From the NCBI GenBank assembly GCA_033439795.1, contig JAUTDP010000015.1, positions 372,001 through 436,000 of the forward strand: a stretch of 64,000 nt of DNA, written 5' to 3'. The stretch is from Sordaria brevicollis (lineage: Eukaryota > Ascomycota > Sordariomycetes > Sordariales > Sordariaceae). The notes under the pieces were generated by a model. The model saw only the letters and a list, made by a program, of their open reading frames with translations. It did no database searches and was not told the DNA's origin. Below, in pieces: positions 45,322-56,142 of this stretch (its first letter is position 1; the number at the start of each line of letters is the position of its first letter). Position numbers and translations under genes: made by a program.

Positions 45322-46354
45322 ACGTCAACGGGGAGGGTGAGTAGGACGATGGGTTCGGGAAGGGTGGTTAAGGCTCCGCAGAGGTATTCTCGTTAGGTGA
45401 TGGACATTGATGAAAGGGGTGGGTGGTGTATATCAGGAAGTTTGAAAGTGGGGCGAGCAACGCAAGAAGAGGCGAAAGTGGCCTATGGATGGATGGCACT
45501 GTGTTCATGTCTCACACAAACACTCAACACATAATGGTTATGAATGGTTTTTCGGGAACTGGCCGGCTGGAGCATTATGGTCTGGGAAGGACTGAATCGG
45601 TTGGAATGGGCCCGGTGTTTGCCTGTTCTTTTACACATCCTCATCTCATCTACCTATCGTTATGCAAGTTTATCGTTAATCTGAACATTGCGAGACTTCA
45701 ACCAAGGATGGGAATAGCTGAGGCCAATTGTATCATCATTAGCAGGCAGCAGCAGGCAGGTAGGTACATAGACGGAGGAAAGTTTTATCTTACAAGCAAA
45801 GCACGCAACACATGATACAGCCAGTTCCTTCCTGTATGCAGGGAACTGAAAGCACGCAGCTTCGACCAAAGGATTAATAAAAGGTACCGGTATTGATGGG
45901 TCAAATGAAGCACGGGATGGAACGGTGTGCCATACATAGTTGGGTGAAATAAATCTAGAAAATTAACTTTACTCAACCCCGTCAGTGTCAGTGTATGTGC
46001 CTGTGTTTTGAGTTTTCTTGCCCACTTAATCCATGATCTTGGAAGGTTTCATTTTTGTGGTTTGGTGAATGAAGTAGAGAGAACCAAGGTAGGTAGGTAG
46101 GTATGAGGAGAGCAACCCAAATTCCAATTCGCAAACACAACTTCATGAAACCGAAAACTCCTATATCAAATACTCAAGAACAGAAATCCATCCTCCGCAA
46201 CCATACATATCCCGTTTTGAACCAAGCCACTTACTCAAGCATGTACAAGAACTTACCACCTTTTCTCCCCGCCTCAACCTCCTTCCCACCTTCAACCTCC
46301 CTTCATCCCATCATCCCCTCATCCCCCCACACCTCAAGTCTCAAGCCTCAAGTC
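45322..46354. other. Intergenic between convergent genes
   Basis: 3' flanks of the Hpc2-like gene (+) and SMC4 (-). A (GGTA)n run of about four units at 46088-46103. No gene recognised. Confidence 0.5.
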
Positions 46355-49300
46355 TCAAGCCTCAATACTAGCAATAGTAACCTCCGCCTCCCTCCCCATC
46401 TCCATCCGTCTAGCCTCCTCCTCCCTTTCCATCCTCTCCCTCCTCTCCCTTTCTTCCCTCTCCCGTCGTTCCCTTTCGCGTCGTTCCTTTTCTTCCTTCT
46501 GATGTTTTCCCCTCTGGATATAATCATGGTTTTCGATAGTCACCGATTTCGTCATGTGGTTAACCTTGTAAACACCGACGAGTCGGGCGGCGAGCTCAAA
46601 CATGTTATTCCTCAAAGAGATGACGATGAACTGAGCGTTTTTGGTGCGTTCTTTGATGTAGGATGCTACGATGGAGACCTGCCGCACGGAGTTAGCACTG
46701 GGGTGGGGAGGGAGGAAACAGGAAGGGGGGGATAGTAGGGGGCGGGGAGAATAATGAGGAAAAAGGGAGAGGTAAATACTCACATTCCTGAAATCCAAAG
46801 CCGCATCAATCTCATCCATCACATACAACGGCGTCGGCTTGTAATGATGCAGCGCAAACACGAGCGCCAGACTGGACAGCGTCTTCTCACCACCCGATAA
46901 GTTCGAAATATTCTTCCAGCTCTTTTTAGGTGGCATCACTGAAAACAAAAGGCCCTCGCTAAACGGATCCAGACTGTCCACCAACTCAAGTTCGGCGTTT
47001 CCGCCCATGGTAATCATCTGGTACATTTCCTTCAACCGCAAAGAAATGGTGGAGAACCCCTCCATGAACCCTTCCAGTCTCAAACGGCGGAGTTCATCAA
47101 GTCTCTTCTTCGCGGCGTCGCGCTGCGAGACGGCGGATGCGAGATCGGAAGAGCGGGCTAGGTGTTCTTCCACGCGCCGACGGTACTCGGAAAGGACGGA
47201 GAGGTCGATGTTGACGTTGGAGATCTTTTCTTCGAGCGCGGCGATTTCTCCCTTGAGTTTCTCTTTGGACATGTCGGCTAGCTCGTCGCGCGTGTAGCGG
47301 GGGAGTTCGGTCGGGTTTTTGGGTTTGCGGGGGGTTTTGCCGGTTTGTTGACGTTTGGTCTTGGCCTTCTTGGGAGTTTTGGGTTTGCGCCGGCGCTGGC
47401 GAGGGGCATCATCGTCTTCATCGAGGGACATGGCGTCTTCTTCGTCTTCCTCCTCTTCTTCTTCCTCAGAGCCTTCCTCCTCGTCCTCTTCGTCTTCGCC
47501 CTCAGCGGCCTCGGCCTCAAGTTGCGCTTGGAGAATTGAATCAGGATCGTCAACGTCCATTGCATCAGGATCAGCAGGTTGTTGAGGCGCAGTGCCGCGC
47601 TCAAGATCCTCAATATCTTGCAAGGCAAGCTTGGAGAGCTTATCCTCCCAGTAACGGAACCGCTTCTGGTTCTCGGCCAAAATCTTTTGGTTCTCCTCAA
47701 GCTTGTTGCGCATCTCGATTTCCACCGCCCTCGTCTCGTTGAGTTCGGCCGTCTTCTCATCCAACTCCTTCTTCATAGCCGCCAACTCCTTCTTCTTCTC
47801 CTTCAACGCCTCCTGGGCCTCTTCGACGCGGGTTGTGAGTGACTCAGCGGTATCGCCCTGGTTCTGGATCTCTTCCTCCAAAGCCTCAGTTTCCTGCAGA
47901 CAATTCTGCAGCTCCTTGGAAGCCTTGTTAAAGTCCTTCTCCAGCTTGACCTTCTGCTTCTCCGCCTTGGCCATCTTCACTTCGGCGGCCGAAGTCTCCT
48001 CGTTTTGCGTGGCGATCTCGGCTTTGAGCGAGTCCACGGCGGCCTTTTGCGAGCGCAGCTTCTCACCACCCACCTTCATGATCTTATCCTGAAGAGCCTT
48101 GATCTCGTCCTCGACGGAGGACATCTCCTCGCGCAACTTTTCGACCTCGCCTTCGAGCTTGGCAATCTCTTTTTCCAAAGCGGCGACGCGGTTGTCGTCT
48201 GTCTTGGAGGGTTGCTGCTCCTTGCTTAGCTCCTTGATACGGCGCTGGGCGTCGGCGAGGTTGCGCTCGGAACTTTCTACTTCGAGGTTGATCTTCTGCA
48301 TCTTGGTCTCCAGCTGCGGGACCATGGACTGGACCTGGCGCAGACGCGACTCGAGTTCTCGTTGACGGTCTTGGAACTCGTTGAAGGCTTGCTCCAAGGT
48401 GTCACGGTCCTGCTCAAGCTTGTCGACTTGCTCCTTGGTGGTGTCGGCCACAAGCTTGGAGGACATCAGACCCCTCTTGACTGTGGTGCCACCACCGGTC
48501 ATGGTACCCGACTTGTCGATGAGCTCGCCGGCAAGAGTCACTACTCGCCATCTCTTGGCACCGTAGGCGATACGGTTTGCCTGAGCGAGGTCTTTGGCGA
48601 CCAATGTGTCTTGTAGAGCGTGGTAGAAAGCCGGGCGGAACTTGTCATCCTTGGGCTTGACGAGGTCAAACAGACGAGGGGCGTTTTCGGGAGTCTGGAT
48701 AGGAGACATGTCGCGAACCCGCAACTTGTCCAAGCACATAAAGTTTCCACGTCCGAGATTGGTTTTCCTGAGATACTCAATGCACTGCTGACCGGCCTCA
48801 ACGGTATCGGTGACAAAGTTGTCGAGCGCACCACAGGCTGTAGAAATGGCAATGTCGTACTTTTGGTCGATGGCGCCAAGGTTTCCGAGACGTCCGTGGA
48901 ACCCGTCGATACGACCCGACTCCTTCATGCGCATAAGCGCAGTCAAGACATTGCCCCGGTTTTGGGTAGCGGACAAGCTCGACCGCGCCTCGTCGGCCTT
49001 TTGCCGGGCGTTCGAAAGCTGTTGTCGGTACTTGGGCTCCTCCTCCGCAAGCTTGGCAAGCTCGGCCTCGATCTTCTTGCCCTCCTTGATCAGGTTCGCT
49101 CTCTCGGCCTTGCACTGCTCCATCTCCTCGGCCTTCGCCGCCTGCCTTTCCTGGATGGCCACGATCTTCGCCTCCATCTCCTCAAGAGCCACAGTGCCAG
49201 CATTGGCCTTTTCCCTGAGGATAGCCAACTCACTCTCGGCAACGGCAATGGCGGACTGCTTCTGGTTGATCTTGTCCTTCCATGGCTCGAGAGACTTTTG

Positions 49301-51455
49301 CTTTGCCGCGATCTGATCCGAGTATTTCTGCGTCTTGCCCTTGAGACTCTCGCGAATCGTGGCAAGTTCGGCTTCCTCCTCCTTGACCTTCTTCTCGAGG
49401 AAAACAATGTCCTTTTGGCGACGCTCGATTTCCCGTGTGCAATTCTGGATAGTCTCCTCCGCTTCCACGGCAGTCTTCTCGGCATTGGCGATCGTCTTTT
49501 CAAGCTTCTTACGCTTGTCCGTCAAGAACTTTCGCTTTTCCTCGAACTTGACCCGTTCCTGCTCGAACTTGTTCATCTCCTTGACCAGCTGCTGCGTCTG
49601 CTTCTCCCAGGAGTCGTATTCCTTGCTACCCTTGGAGTAGGCCTTTTCGAGCTGCTTGATGATCTGTTCGCTGCCGTGGTGCTTCTCGAGTTCCGCGTCC
49701 AGTTGTGCCTGCATCTGACCAATAGCCTCCTCCGTGACCGCAATGTTGTCGTCGCATTCGCTGATGTATAGCTGGTAGAGGGCCGATTGCTTCAAGGCCA
49801 ATTCGTTTTCGTCGCGAACATACGCCAGCGCCTTGTTCTTCTTGTCCTCGAGGCTGTTCCTTTCCTTTTCGACGTGCTGAACGCGACCACTCTTCTCCAT
49901 GCAAATCTCGTTCAGGGTTTCGACTTCGGCAGCCGATTCTTCGATTGGTGTCTTGTACTTGGAAGTGCCGATGATGTCTTCTAGGTACTCCAGCAATCCA
50001 TCTTCGTGCTCGTTGCCGGCTTTCGGCTTCATCTGGGCAATCGATTCGACTTCACCCTGCAGAATGAGGAAACGCTTGTGATCGAGATCGACGCCGCGGT
50101 CGCGGAGTAATGTAGTCACAGTCGTGAAATTGGAAGACTTGCCGTTGATGTAGTACTGACTCGAGTTGTTCTTGAAGGCTTTGCGCGAAATGACAAGTGT
50201 CGAGTCCGGAATCACCTCATGACCACCGCCGGGCTACAAATTGTCAGCACAACACCTCAACCTCGTACATCTTGTCCACTTACCAAGTCCATTACTTCCT
50301 GGAAATGCACTTCAACCTCACAGTAGTCGAGATTTGCAAACTGCGCCGAGTTGTGAATCAAAGCCGAGATTTTGCCCTGTCGCATCTTGCTGGCACGGAA
50401 ACCGAAGACGAAAAGCAACGAGTCGATAACGTTCGACTTGCCGGAACCGTTGGGACCAACGACCGAAGAGAAAGAAGCATGGAACGGGCCGACCTCCTGT
50501 CTACCGGCATAACTCTTGAAGTTGACGAGTACGAGGTTGGTGATGACGATGCGTGGCTTCGGACCGGTATCCTCGACAACGGGAAGAGCCATTGTCCGTG
50601 ACTTGAGCACAATATCCATGGGCTTCTCGAGAATAGTATCCATAGCCCTGACCGGCTTTTGCGCTGCCACCACGGTTTCATCTGATGTTGATGCCGGTTG
50701 AGTGTTGACCAGTGTCTCTGATGCCGCAGTCGGAGGCGGTAGGTTGATGTGAGTCTGGGTAATGTCTTGTAGAGGAGCGGGTTGGCGATCTACGCGCTGG
50801 GTTGAGGGAGAACCGGGTACTGGTGTTCCTTGCCGGCTGGCTTGTTGTCGTTCCAACTCGAGCTGGTCCTGTATAATCTTTGCTGGCGATCTGCTCAGCC
50901 GCCTCACGAGAGTTCTACGCTTTCGCGGGGGCGACTGTATCTCTTGCGTGTCCCGGGCTTCTGGTTCCGCAATCACGGCGGTCGTAGCGGGTGATATGGC
51001 AGACGCGACAGTCACGTTCGGGTCAATGGTGTCCTCCTCCATCGGCTCATCCTTTGGTTTCACGGCGGGTTCTGGCGTTCCAGGTCTGGCTTCGGGTTCG
51101 GCATCGGCTGCGATACTCGGTTCGGCGCTGGGCTCTTCGCTAGCCTTGGGGGCGGCATTCTTCTTAGGTCGTCCGCGTCTTTTTGGGGCTGCTTTTGTTG
51201 CTTTTGCCGGGGCTGCTGATGTCGATGATGATGGTGCTGCTGGTGTTCCTGCCCTGGGGCGGGCGTGGCTGTCGACCTTCTGGTGCTGCGCTGAGCCGTC
51301 TTTCTCGTCGCAGAAGCAGGCGCGGGTGTGTAATCCTCCTCATCCTCCTCCTCGACATTCTTCGAAGTGTTGGCGATCTCGTCGTCGGATGATGATTCTT
51401 CGATAATGGGGGCGCGCCTGGCTGCGGCGGCCCGACGCGATGGGCGCGTCGACAT
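46355..51455 (-). CDS. smc4: Condensin subunit SMC4 (apparent 1-nt frameshift near N-terminus)
   Basis: Exons are 50284-51455, 46784-50233 and 46355-46678 (introns of 50 and 105 nt, both phase 0). With one base restored the length is 1648 residues. SMC4 pairs with SMC2 as the ATPase core of condensin, which compacts mitotic chromosomes. Seen: Walker A GPNGSGKSN (about residue 335), SMC4-type VHFQEVMDLPGGGHEVIPDS across the first junction, coiled coils, hinge (about 820-975; GFHGRLGNLGAIDQKYDIAI), signature LSGGEKTLSS (~1505) and Walker B VMDEIDAALD (~1535). Unusual are an acidic-then-basic insert in the second coiled coil (forward 47330-47520) and a charged Arg/Glu C-terminal tail. The start at 51455 (MSTRPSRRAAAARRAP) is open only to 51060, and the rest lies in another frame; an AT-hook-like KRRGRPKKN is in the second frame. 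The shift maps near 51252-51259. Alternatively translation starts at the in-frame ATG at 51042. Confidence 0.93.
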
Positions 51456-52110
51456 GGCTGATATTTGTCGGTTGGTTTCGGTCGCAAATTCTAGACTCGA
51501 TCAAATTCCGGAAATCAAGACGAAAGAACAGGAACAGAAAGCGCTGAAAGATGTGGGGTATCAAACAACGAAGATGGGAAAATAAAATGTAAAAATAAAA
51601 AGATGGATGTTATTCACATTTGGCAGTTGCGACAGACACCGAATGAGACGCCCAGAAAATGATCGCTAAGGTCGTCGCACTTGTCAACTCCTTGCCCCGC
51701 CGCGGTTGTTGACATTCAGGGCAGTTTCGGATGGTTTTGCAGTGTAAACAATCAGCCACAGCAGCCACAGCCCATGCAATTGGTGCACTGCAGCGGGCAA
51801 CCCCTCTGTTGGGCACTCGCACCGTGTCGCGCTATCATGTGTGGAAAGTGGGTCTCTGTAACAAACATCGCGCTTACGGGCTGCTTATCGATAAGCGAAG
51901 CAAGCGAGGGCCGTTTCGTTAGCGCAGGTACGAATCCGGGGAAGGCTCCATTGATGTGCCCAATGCTCCATCTTTCAGCGCAGGGGAGACGCTGCGAGTT
52001 CCAGGGCATGACGGCATCCCTTTGAACTTCCCTTTTGGTTTAACAGCTGTTTGAGTGCAGTTTGCGTGTCTCTTCAACTGCACAACCCAAAACACCAACA
52101 TCAGATCACC
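51456..52110. promoter_or_regulatory. Divergent promoter of SMC4 and ELYS-like genes
   Basis: A 655-bp region between two divergently transcribed genes. It contains an inverted CCAAT (ATTGG) near 51780 and CAGCCACAGC repeats around 51755-51770. No TATA box is apparent on either side, as usual for housekeeping genes. Confidence 0.5.
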
Positions 52111-53182
52111 ATGCTCGACTACAGAGAATACAACAACGTGTTTCCCTCGCCGGGCATCATCAACCCCTACGACCACAAGGGTGTCAGTGCTATCGAGACC
52201 TTTCGCAAGTCCCTCCGCGGCGTGCTGTTTGTGGATCGCGTCCTAAGTCGGTTAGGCATCAGCCAAGGTTAGTGTAAACACTAAACACCACAGCCAATCA
52301 CCCGAGCAACCATGTCGTGATAGCGTCCTTTCTCACTAACAACCACTGTAACTATAGGCACTGCATATCCGCCAAAAGGCGAAAACGGCCTGCGATCCCT
52401 TCATCACCAAATTTGCCAAAGCAAGGTCTCATCGCACCAGAAATTATGCCTTCTTTACTACCTCCTGCTCGACCACGATGACATCCACCCAGGCCGCTCG
52501 CAATGGGCAGATGGGTTTGCTGAGGAAGCAGGGCTTCCTAGGAAATATCAGATTCTCATGAGGGGCCTGTGGCATATGGATCGCAAGGAGTTCAAGGTAC
52601 GTTTGTTCATTGGAAGATCATCATCAAAAGACAATACTAACACTTCCTTTCCAAAAGTACGCAATAGAAAACCTAACCCACCCCTCTCTCCCCATCGAAT
52701 TCGCCGACGATATCACCATCGCCCTCGTCCGTCTTCCGCTCGCCAACAAGCGCAGCGCTACTACTACTACAAGTGGAATCCAAAGCGATTACACGCTAGC
52801 TCTCGCCTACTTTCACGCCGCACAGCCAGTCTTGAACTCCTCCGAAGCTCTTGAATTGCTGTTTGGTGCGCTGGCTCGCACCAACATCACTGCAGCGCTC
52901 GACTTCTCGCGAAAGTATCCTGAGTGGACTCGTCAGCAGATGTTTGAAAGGTTACTGGCATCCATCCTGGAGCAGCCGGAGAAGCTGGGACCACATGGGA
53001 GGGAGCTTGTTAGCGCGGCTTTGACAGGCGAGGAGGAAGGCTGGTTTGAGGAGTATCTCAGGCGAGGGAAAGGAAAGAGGAATAAGGGCGCAAGTGTGCT
53101 CTTGAGGATGAGGGGGGTGGTGACGGGGAGGTTGAGCAATGTTGGTGTGTTGGAAAGTCTTGCTGGTTATGCGCTGGGCTGA
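52111..53182 (+). CDS. ELYS-like nuclear pore complex assembly protein
   Basis: Exons 52111-52267, 52358-52596 and 52658-53182 give 306 residues; donors GTTAGT and GTACGT, acceptors TAG and AAG, branch sites TACTAAC-like in the second intron. The whole protein is one all-helical domain of the ELYS family: [20 protein letters not shown], then [40 protein letters not shown], and [19 protein letters not shown]. In animals ELYS/MEL-28 is a huge protein that seeds pore assembly on chromatin; fungal forms such as S. pombe Ely5 and Aspergillus ElyS keep only this domain and associate with the Nup107-120 (Y) complex. Length is normal for the fungal type. It shares a promoter region with SMC4 on the opposite strand. 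Confidence 0.85.
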
Positions 53183-53640
53183 AGACTTGAGGTTATTGAC
53201 AGGCGTTGTAACGATGATGGGCTACCTATATCTGGAAAGGGCATAGCGATTTTTCTTCTTTTTTGTTTGTTGGTTCTAAAACTCTCAGTCACCAAGATCT
53301 CGAGTTTTGATGTGCATTTGAGGTTGTGATTGGTCCTATGCATCTCAAGAAGTGGAGTCCTCTCGATCCTCTCCGCGCTTAGGTTGCAATGGAAGGCATG
53401 ACTGAGGTGAGAGGAAGCTGCTTGTTGTTTTCTTTCTGTTGTGTTCCGTCGTTATCTCCCTCTCTCTTTCCACTCTTAGCATCTCACCAGAGAAACTCGT
53501 GTCCCACCATGGTCTTCGTTTGGAAGAATATCTAGTTCGAGTCTCGGCGTGCCCTTTTCCTCACTCGAACATGAACCGACCACCATTTCGTCTCCTCACA
53601 TACGAACGATCATCTCGCCCATAGCCACTGGAACGCCACC
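53183..53640. other. Intergenic
   Basis: 3' flank of the ELYS-like gene and promoter of the HET-domain gene. CT-rich toward the right. Nothing else seen. Confidence 0.5.
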
Positions 53641-55887
53641 ATGTCGGAGCAATTGTGCGCCGTTTGCAACCGCGGTGTTACCGAGACGCTATTAAAGACC
53701 GAGAAAAGCCGCCTCCCCTTGATGCCTTCACATTATTCAACGCTCGATCACTCCATCCTGCATCACTCAACCCTAGACGACCTCGTTCAAGCGGCAAATT
53801 CGGGGTGCTGGTTATGCCGGTGGATAACCCTTAGTCGTCGGTGGAGTGATATGGTCTGCCTGAACTCCCACGGCTTCGCATTTTATTTCAAAATCTTCGC
53901 AGTTGACGATGATGGGGCCTTGGGACGGTTACGGGTTGAGGCAGGCTGTCACGTCGTTGACAAAGACCGCCGTTGGAAACTCTATCGATTGATTGAAGAC
54001 CTCAACAAGACCAAGAAGAAGTGGATGCCCCCAATAAACACCATGGGAGGGGTGTTCCATGGCTTCCTGTTTGAGTTCATTTTCCAGGCTATCCATGACG
54101 AAAAACACATGACGACGTCTTCATCGACAGCAAGTAATCTGCCCATGATTCGTCTATTGGACAATTGGCTCACCGAATGCCGCACCAAGCACCCAATGTG
54201 CCTTCCTCCGCCTTCTGCATTTCGTCCAACAAGGCTCTTGCTCATCGAGAATGAGCACTCTGCAAGGGTGGTCGAAACAAAAGATTGGGTCGCCCATCAT
54301 CCATATGTTGCTTTGTCGCATTGCTGGGGAACGACAAGCAGGCTTCAACTCAAGAAGGAGAATATGGGAGATCTGCTCAGGCATATCGACGTCGCAGGAT
54401 TGCCTACCACCTACAAAGAAGGCATATCAATTTCCCTGGCACTCGGCTTTTCTTATATATGGATTGATTCGCTTTGCATCATCCAAGATGACGCCGAGGA
54501 TTGGACCAAGGAGGCAACAACAATGAAGAACGTCTTTGAGCACTGTTCTGTCAATCTAAGTGCCACCGCGGCGGCCGATAGCTCAGAAAGCTGTTTCACG
54601 TACAGGGACCCCGTGACTATACAGCCGCTTGACGTGACAATCAACTGGCAGGAGAAAAAGCCTTCAAAATCAAGATTCCGCTTTGGGGTTCACTGGGTTG
54701 ACATAAGGCAAACAGATATAGTATCCTCGCCCCTCCACTCGCGAGCCTGGGTATTCCAGGAAGCAAATTTGTCCCGTCGACGCATTGATCTCGGACGGTC
54801 GCAAGCGTGGTGGCACTGTCAACAGAACTGGGCTTGCGAAATGCATCCTTCGGGTGTTCCGGATGATATGCCCAATTATAACATCAAAGACAAGAGAATG
54901 TACCAGAACATGCTCAACCGAAGGCTTGTTGACCGTAGCACGCCGTCACCTACGTCTTCATTCCAACGGCGGAGCAGTCAAACCATTACCAATGTGGCTT
55001 TGGATAGCTCTTGTCTGGGCAATGACTACCTCCAGGATCTTCAAAACCATTGGTTTGAACCTGTTGAGATATATTCCGACTGCGCCATTACCCAGAAAAC
55101 CGACCGGTTGGTAGCCCTTGCCGGCATCGCTCAACGTTACGCTCAGACTCGAGGTCTTGGCCTTGAAGATTATCTCGCTGGGGTCTGGCGCCAAGGACTT
55201 CTCGTGTCTCTCGCATTCTCGCCTGTACACAACAGAAAAACATCGACCTCCCGCCCGGACAGATATCGCGCTCCGTCATGGTCGTGGGCCTCACTGGAAG
55301 GAAAAGTCAGTTATTCCAAAAGCATGGTGTCCTTCACGCCTCTGTGCAAGGTCGCTGATGTCAAAGTCATTCATCGGTTCGAGCACTACAAAGCCGGGGA
55401 GGTGAAAGGAGGTGTTTTACATCTAAAGGGCCGTTTACTTGAATTGGACCAACAGAATAACCACAATTCACCCATCAAGGTCTCAGATGACAACTTTGAT
55501 GAACGGCAAGCTGTCAAATATTCAACGATCCCACCCCTAGTGGTCAGCTACCTTGAGCACGACCCCCCTTGCAAGGGCCGGCGGTTTGATCAAAGAAAGG
55601 AAGGGATTGTCGACGGAACAAGACGAACATACATCCAATTCCATGATATCAGCGAGCTGTCTCAGCATGGTATCCGATTGTTCCTCCTTCCCATTATTGC
55701 GGGCAAAAGTGAGTGGTCGGATTTTCCAGGCTTTTCAGGTCTTCTACTGTGTCAGACGCTGGACGACTACCTGGCAGGAAATCCAATCTATCAACGTGTA
55801 GGCTGTTATAACAGACATGCAGGTTTTTCTGAAGCGGCCCTTAAAATGTTGCCAACGGTTCCTGAGACGGATGTTTACATTATCTAG
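53641..55887 (+). CDS. HET-domain protein (heterokaryon-incompatibility type)
   Basis: Single exon, 748 residues. The HET domain starts at about residue 222 with YVALSHCWG, continues with LPTTYKEGISISLALGFSYI and WIDSLCIIQDDAEDW (~272-288), and reaches SRAWVFQEANLSRR at ~366. These are the three conserved HET blocks, which belong to the TIR-like fold and trigger cell death after fusion of genetically different hyphae. The N-terminus has CxxC-type pairs (CAVCNRG, CWLCRW) often seen before HET domains. No NACHT, ankyrin or WD40 repeats follow; the C-terminal ~350 residues have no domain I recognise. Sordariales genomes carry dozens of such genes, and only a few are proven incompatibility loci, so a role in allorecognition is inferred from the family. 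Confidence 0.92.
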   Translation: MSEQLCAVCNRGVTETLLKTEKSRLPLMPSHYSTLDHSILHHSTLDDLVQAANSGCWLCRWITLSRRWSDMVCLNSHGFAFYFKIFAVDDDGALGRLRVEAGCHVVDKDRRWKLYRLIEDLNKTKKKWMPPINTMGGVFHGFLFEFIFQAIHDEKHMTTSSSTASNLPMIRLLDNWLTECRTKHPMCLPPPSAFRPTRLLLIENEHSARVVETKDWVAHHPYVALSHCWGTTSRLQLKKENMGDLLRHIDVAGLPTTYKEGISISLALGFSYIWIDSLCIIQDDAEDWTKEATTMKNVFEHCSVNLSATAAADSSESCFTYRDPVTIQPLDVTINWQEKKPSKSRFRFGVHWVDIRQTDIVSSPLHSRAWVFQEANLSRRRIDLGRSQAWWHCQQNWACEMHPSGVPDDMPNYNIKDKRMYQNMLNRRLVDRSTPSPTSSFQRRSSQTITNVALDSSCLGNDYLQDLQNHWFEPVEIYSDCAITQKTDRLVALAGIAQRYAQTRGLGLEDYLAGVWRQGLLVSLAFSPVHNRKTSTSRPDRYRAPSWSWASLEGKVSYSKSMVSFTPLCKVADVKVIHRFEHYKAGEVKGGVLHLKGRLLELDQQNNHNSPIKVSDDNFDERQAVKYSTIPPLVVSYLEHDPPCKGRRFDQRKEGIVDGTRRTYIQFHDISELSQHGIRLFLLPIIAGKSEWSDFPGFSGLLLCQTLDDYLAGNPIYQRVGCYNRHAGFSEAALKMLPTVPETDVYII

Positions 55888-56142
55888 CGCATGTCTTTCT
55901 TTCCTCTTCTTTCCTTTTTGATAGCATGGACTTGGGAGCATTTCAGCTGTCACTTCAATTTCCATGGAACTATATCGGGACTTCAGATTTGCGTTGGCAT
56001 GTTTTCTTTCCTCCCATATCCATTTTCTACGGGTTGATATACTGTCCCACGACCACAACACCGGTCAACCAGACACTCCAACCCAAATTCACTCCGCTAA
56101 CACCAGGCCGTTCCCTTTGCCATCTCATACTCCCTTGAGAAC

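Noticed and set aside
51060..51455. Intron at the SMC4 frame change
   Set aside because: The only GT dinucleotides nearby are GTCGAG and GTCGAC, with no branch-like CTRAC and no suitable acceptor, so splicing is a poor explanation.
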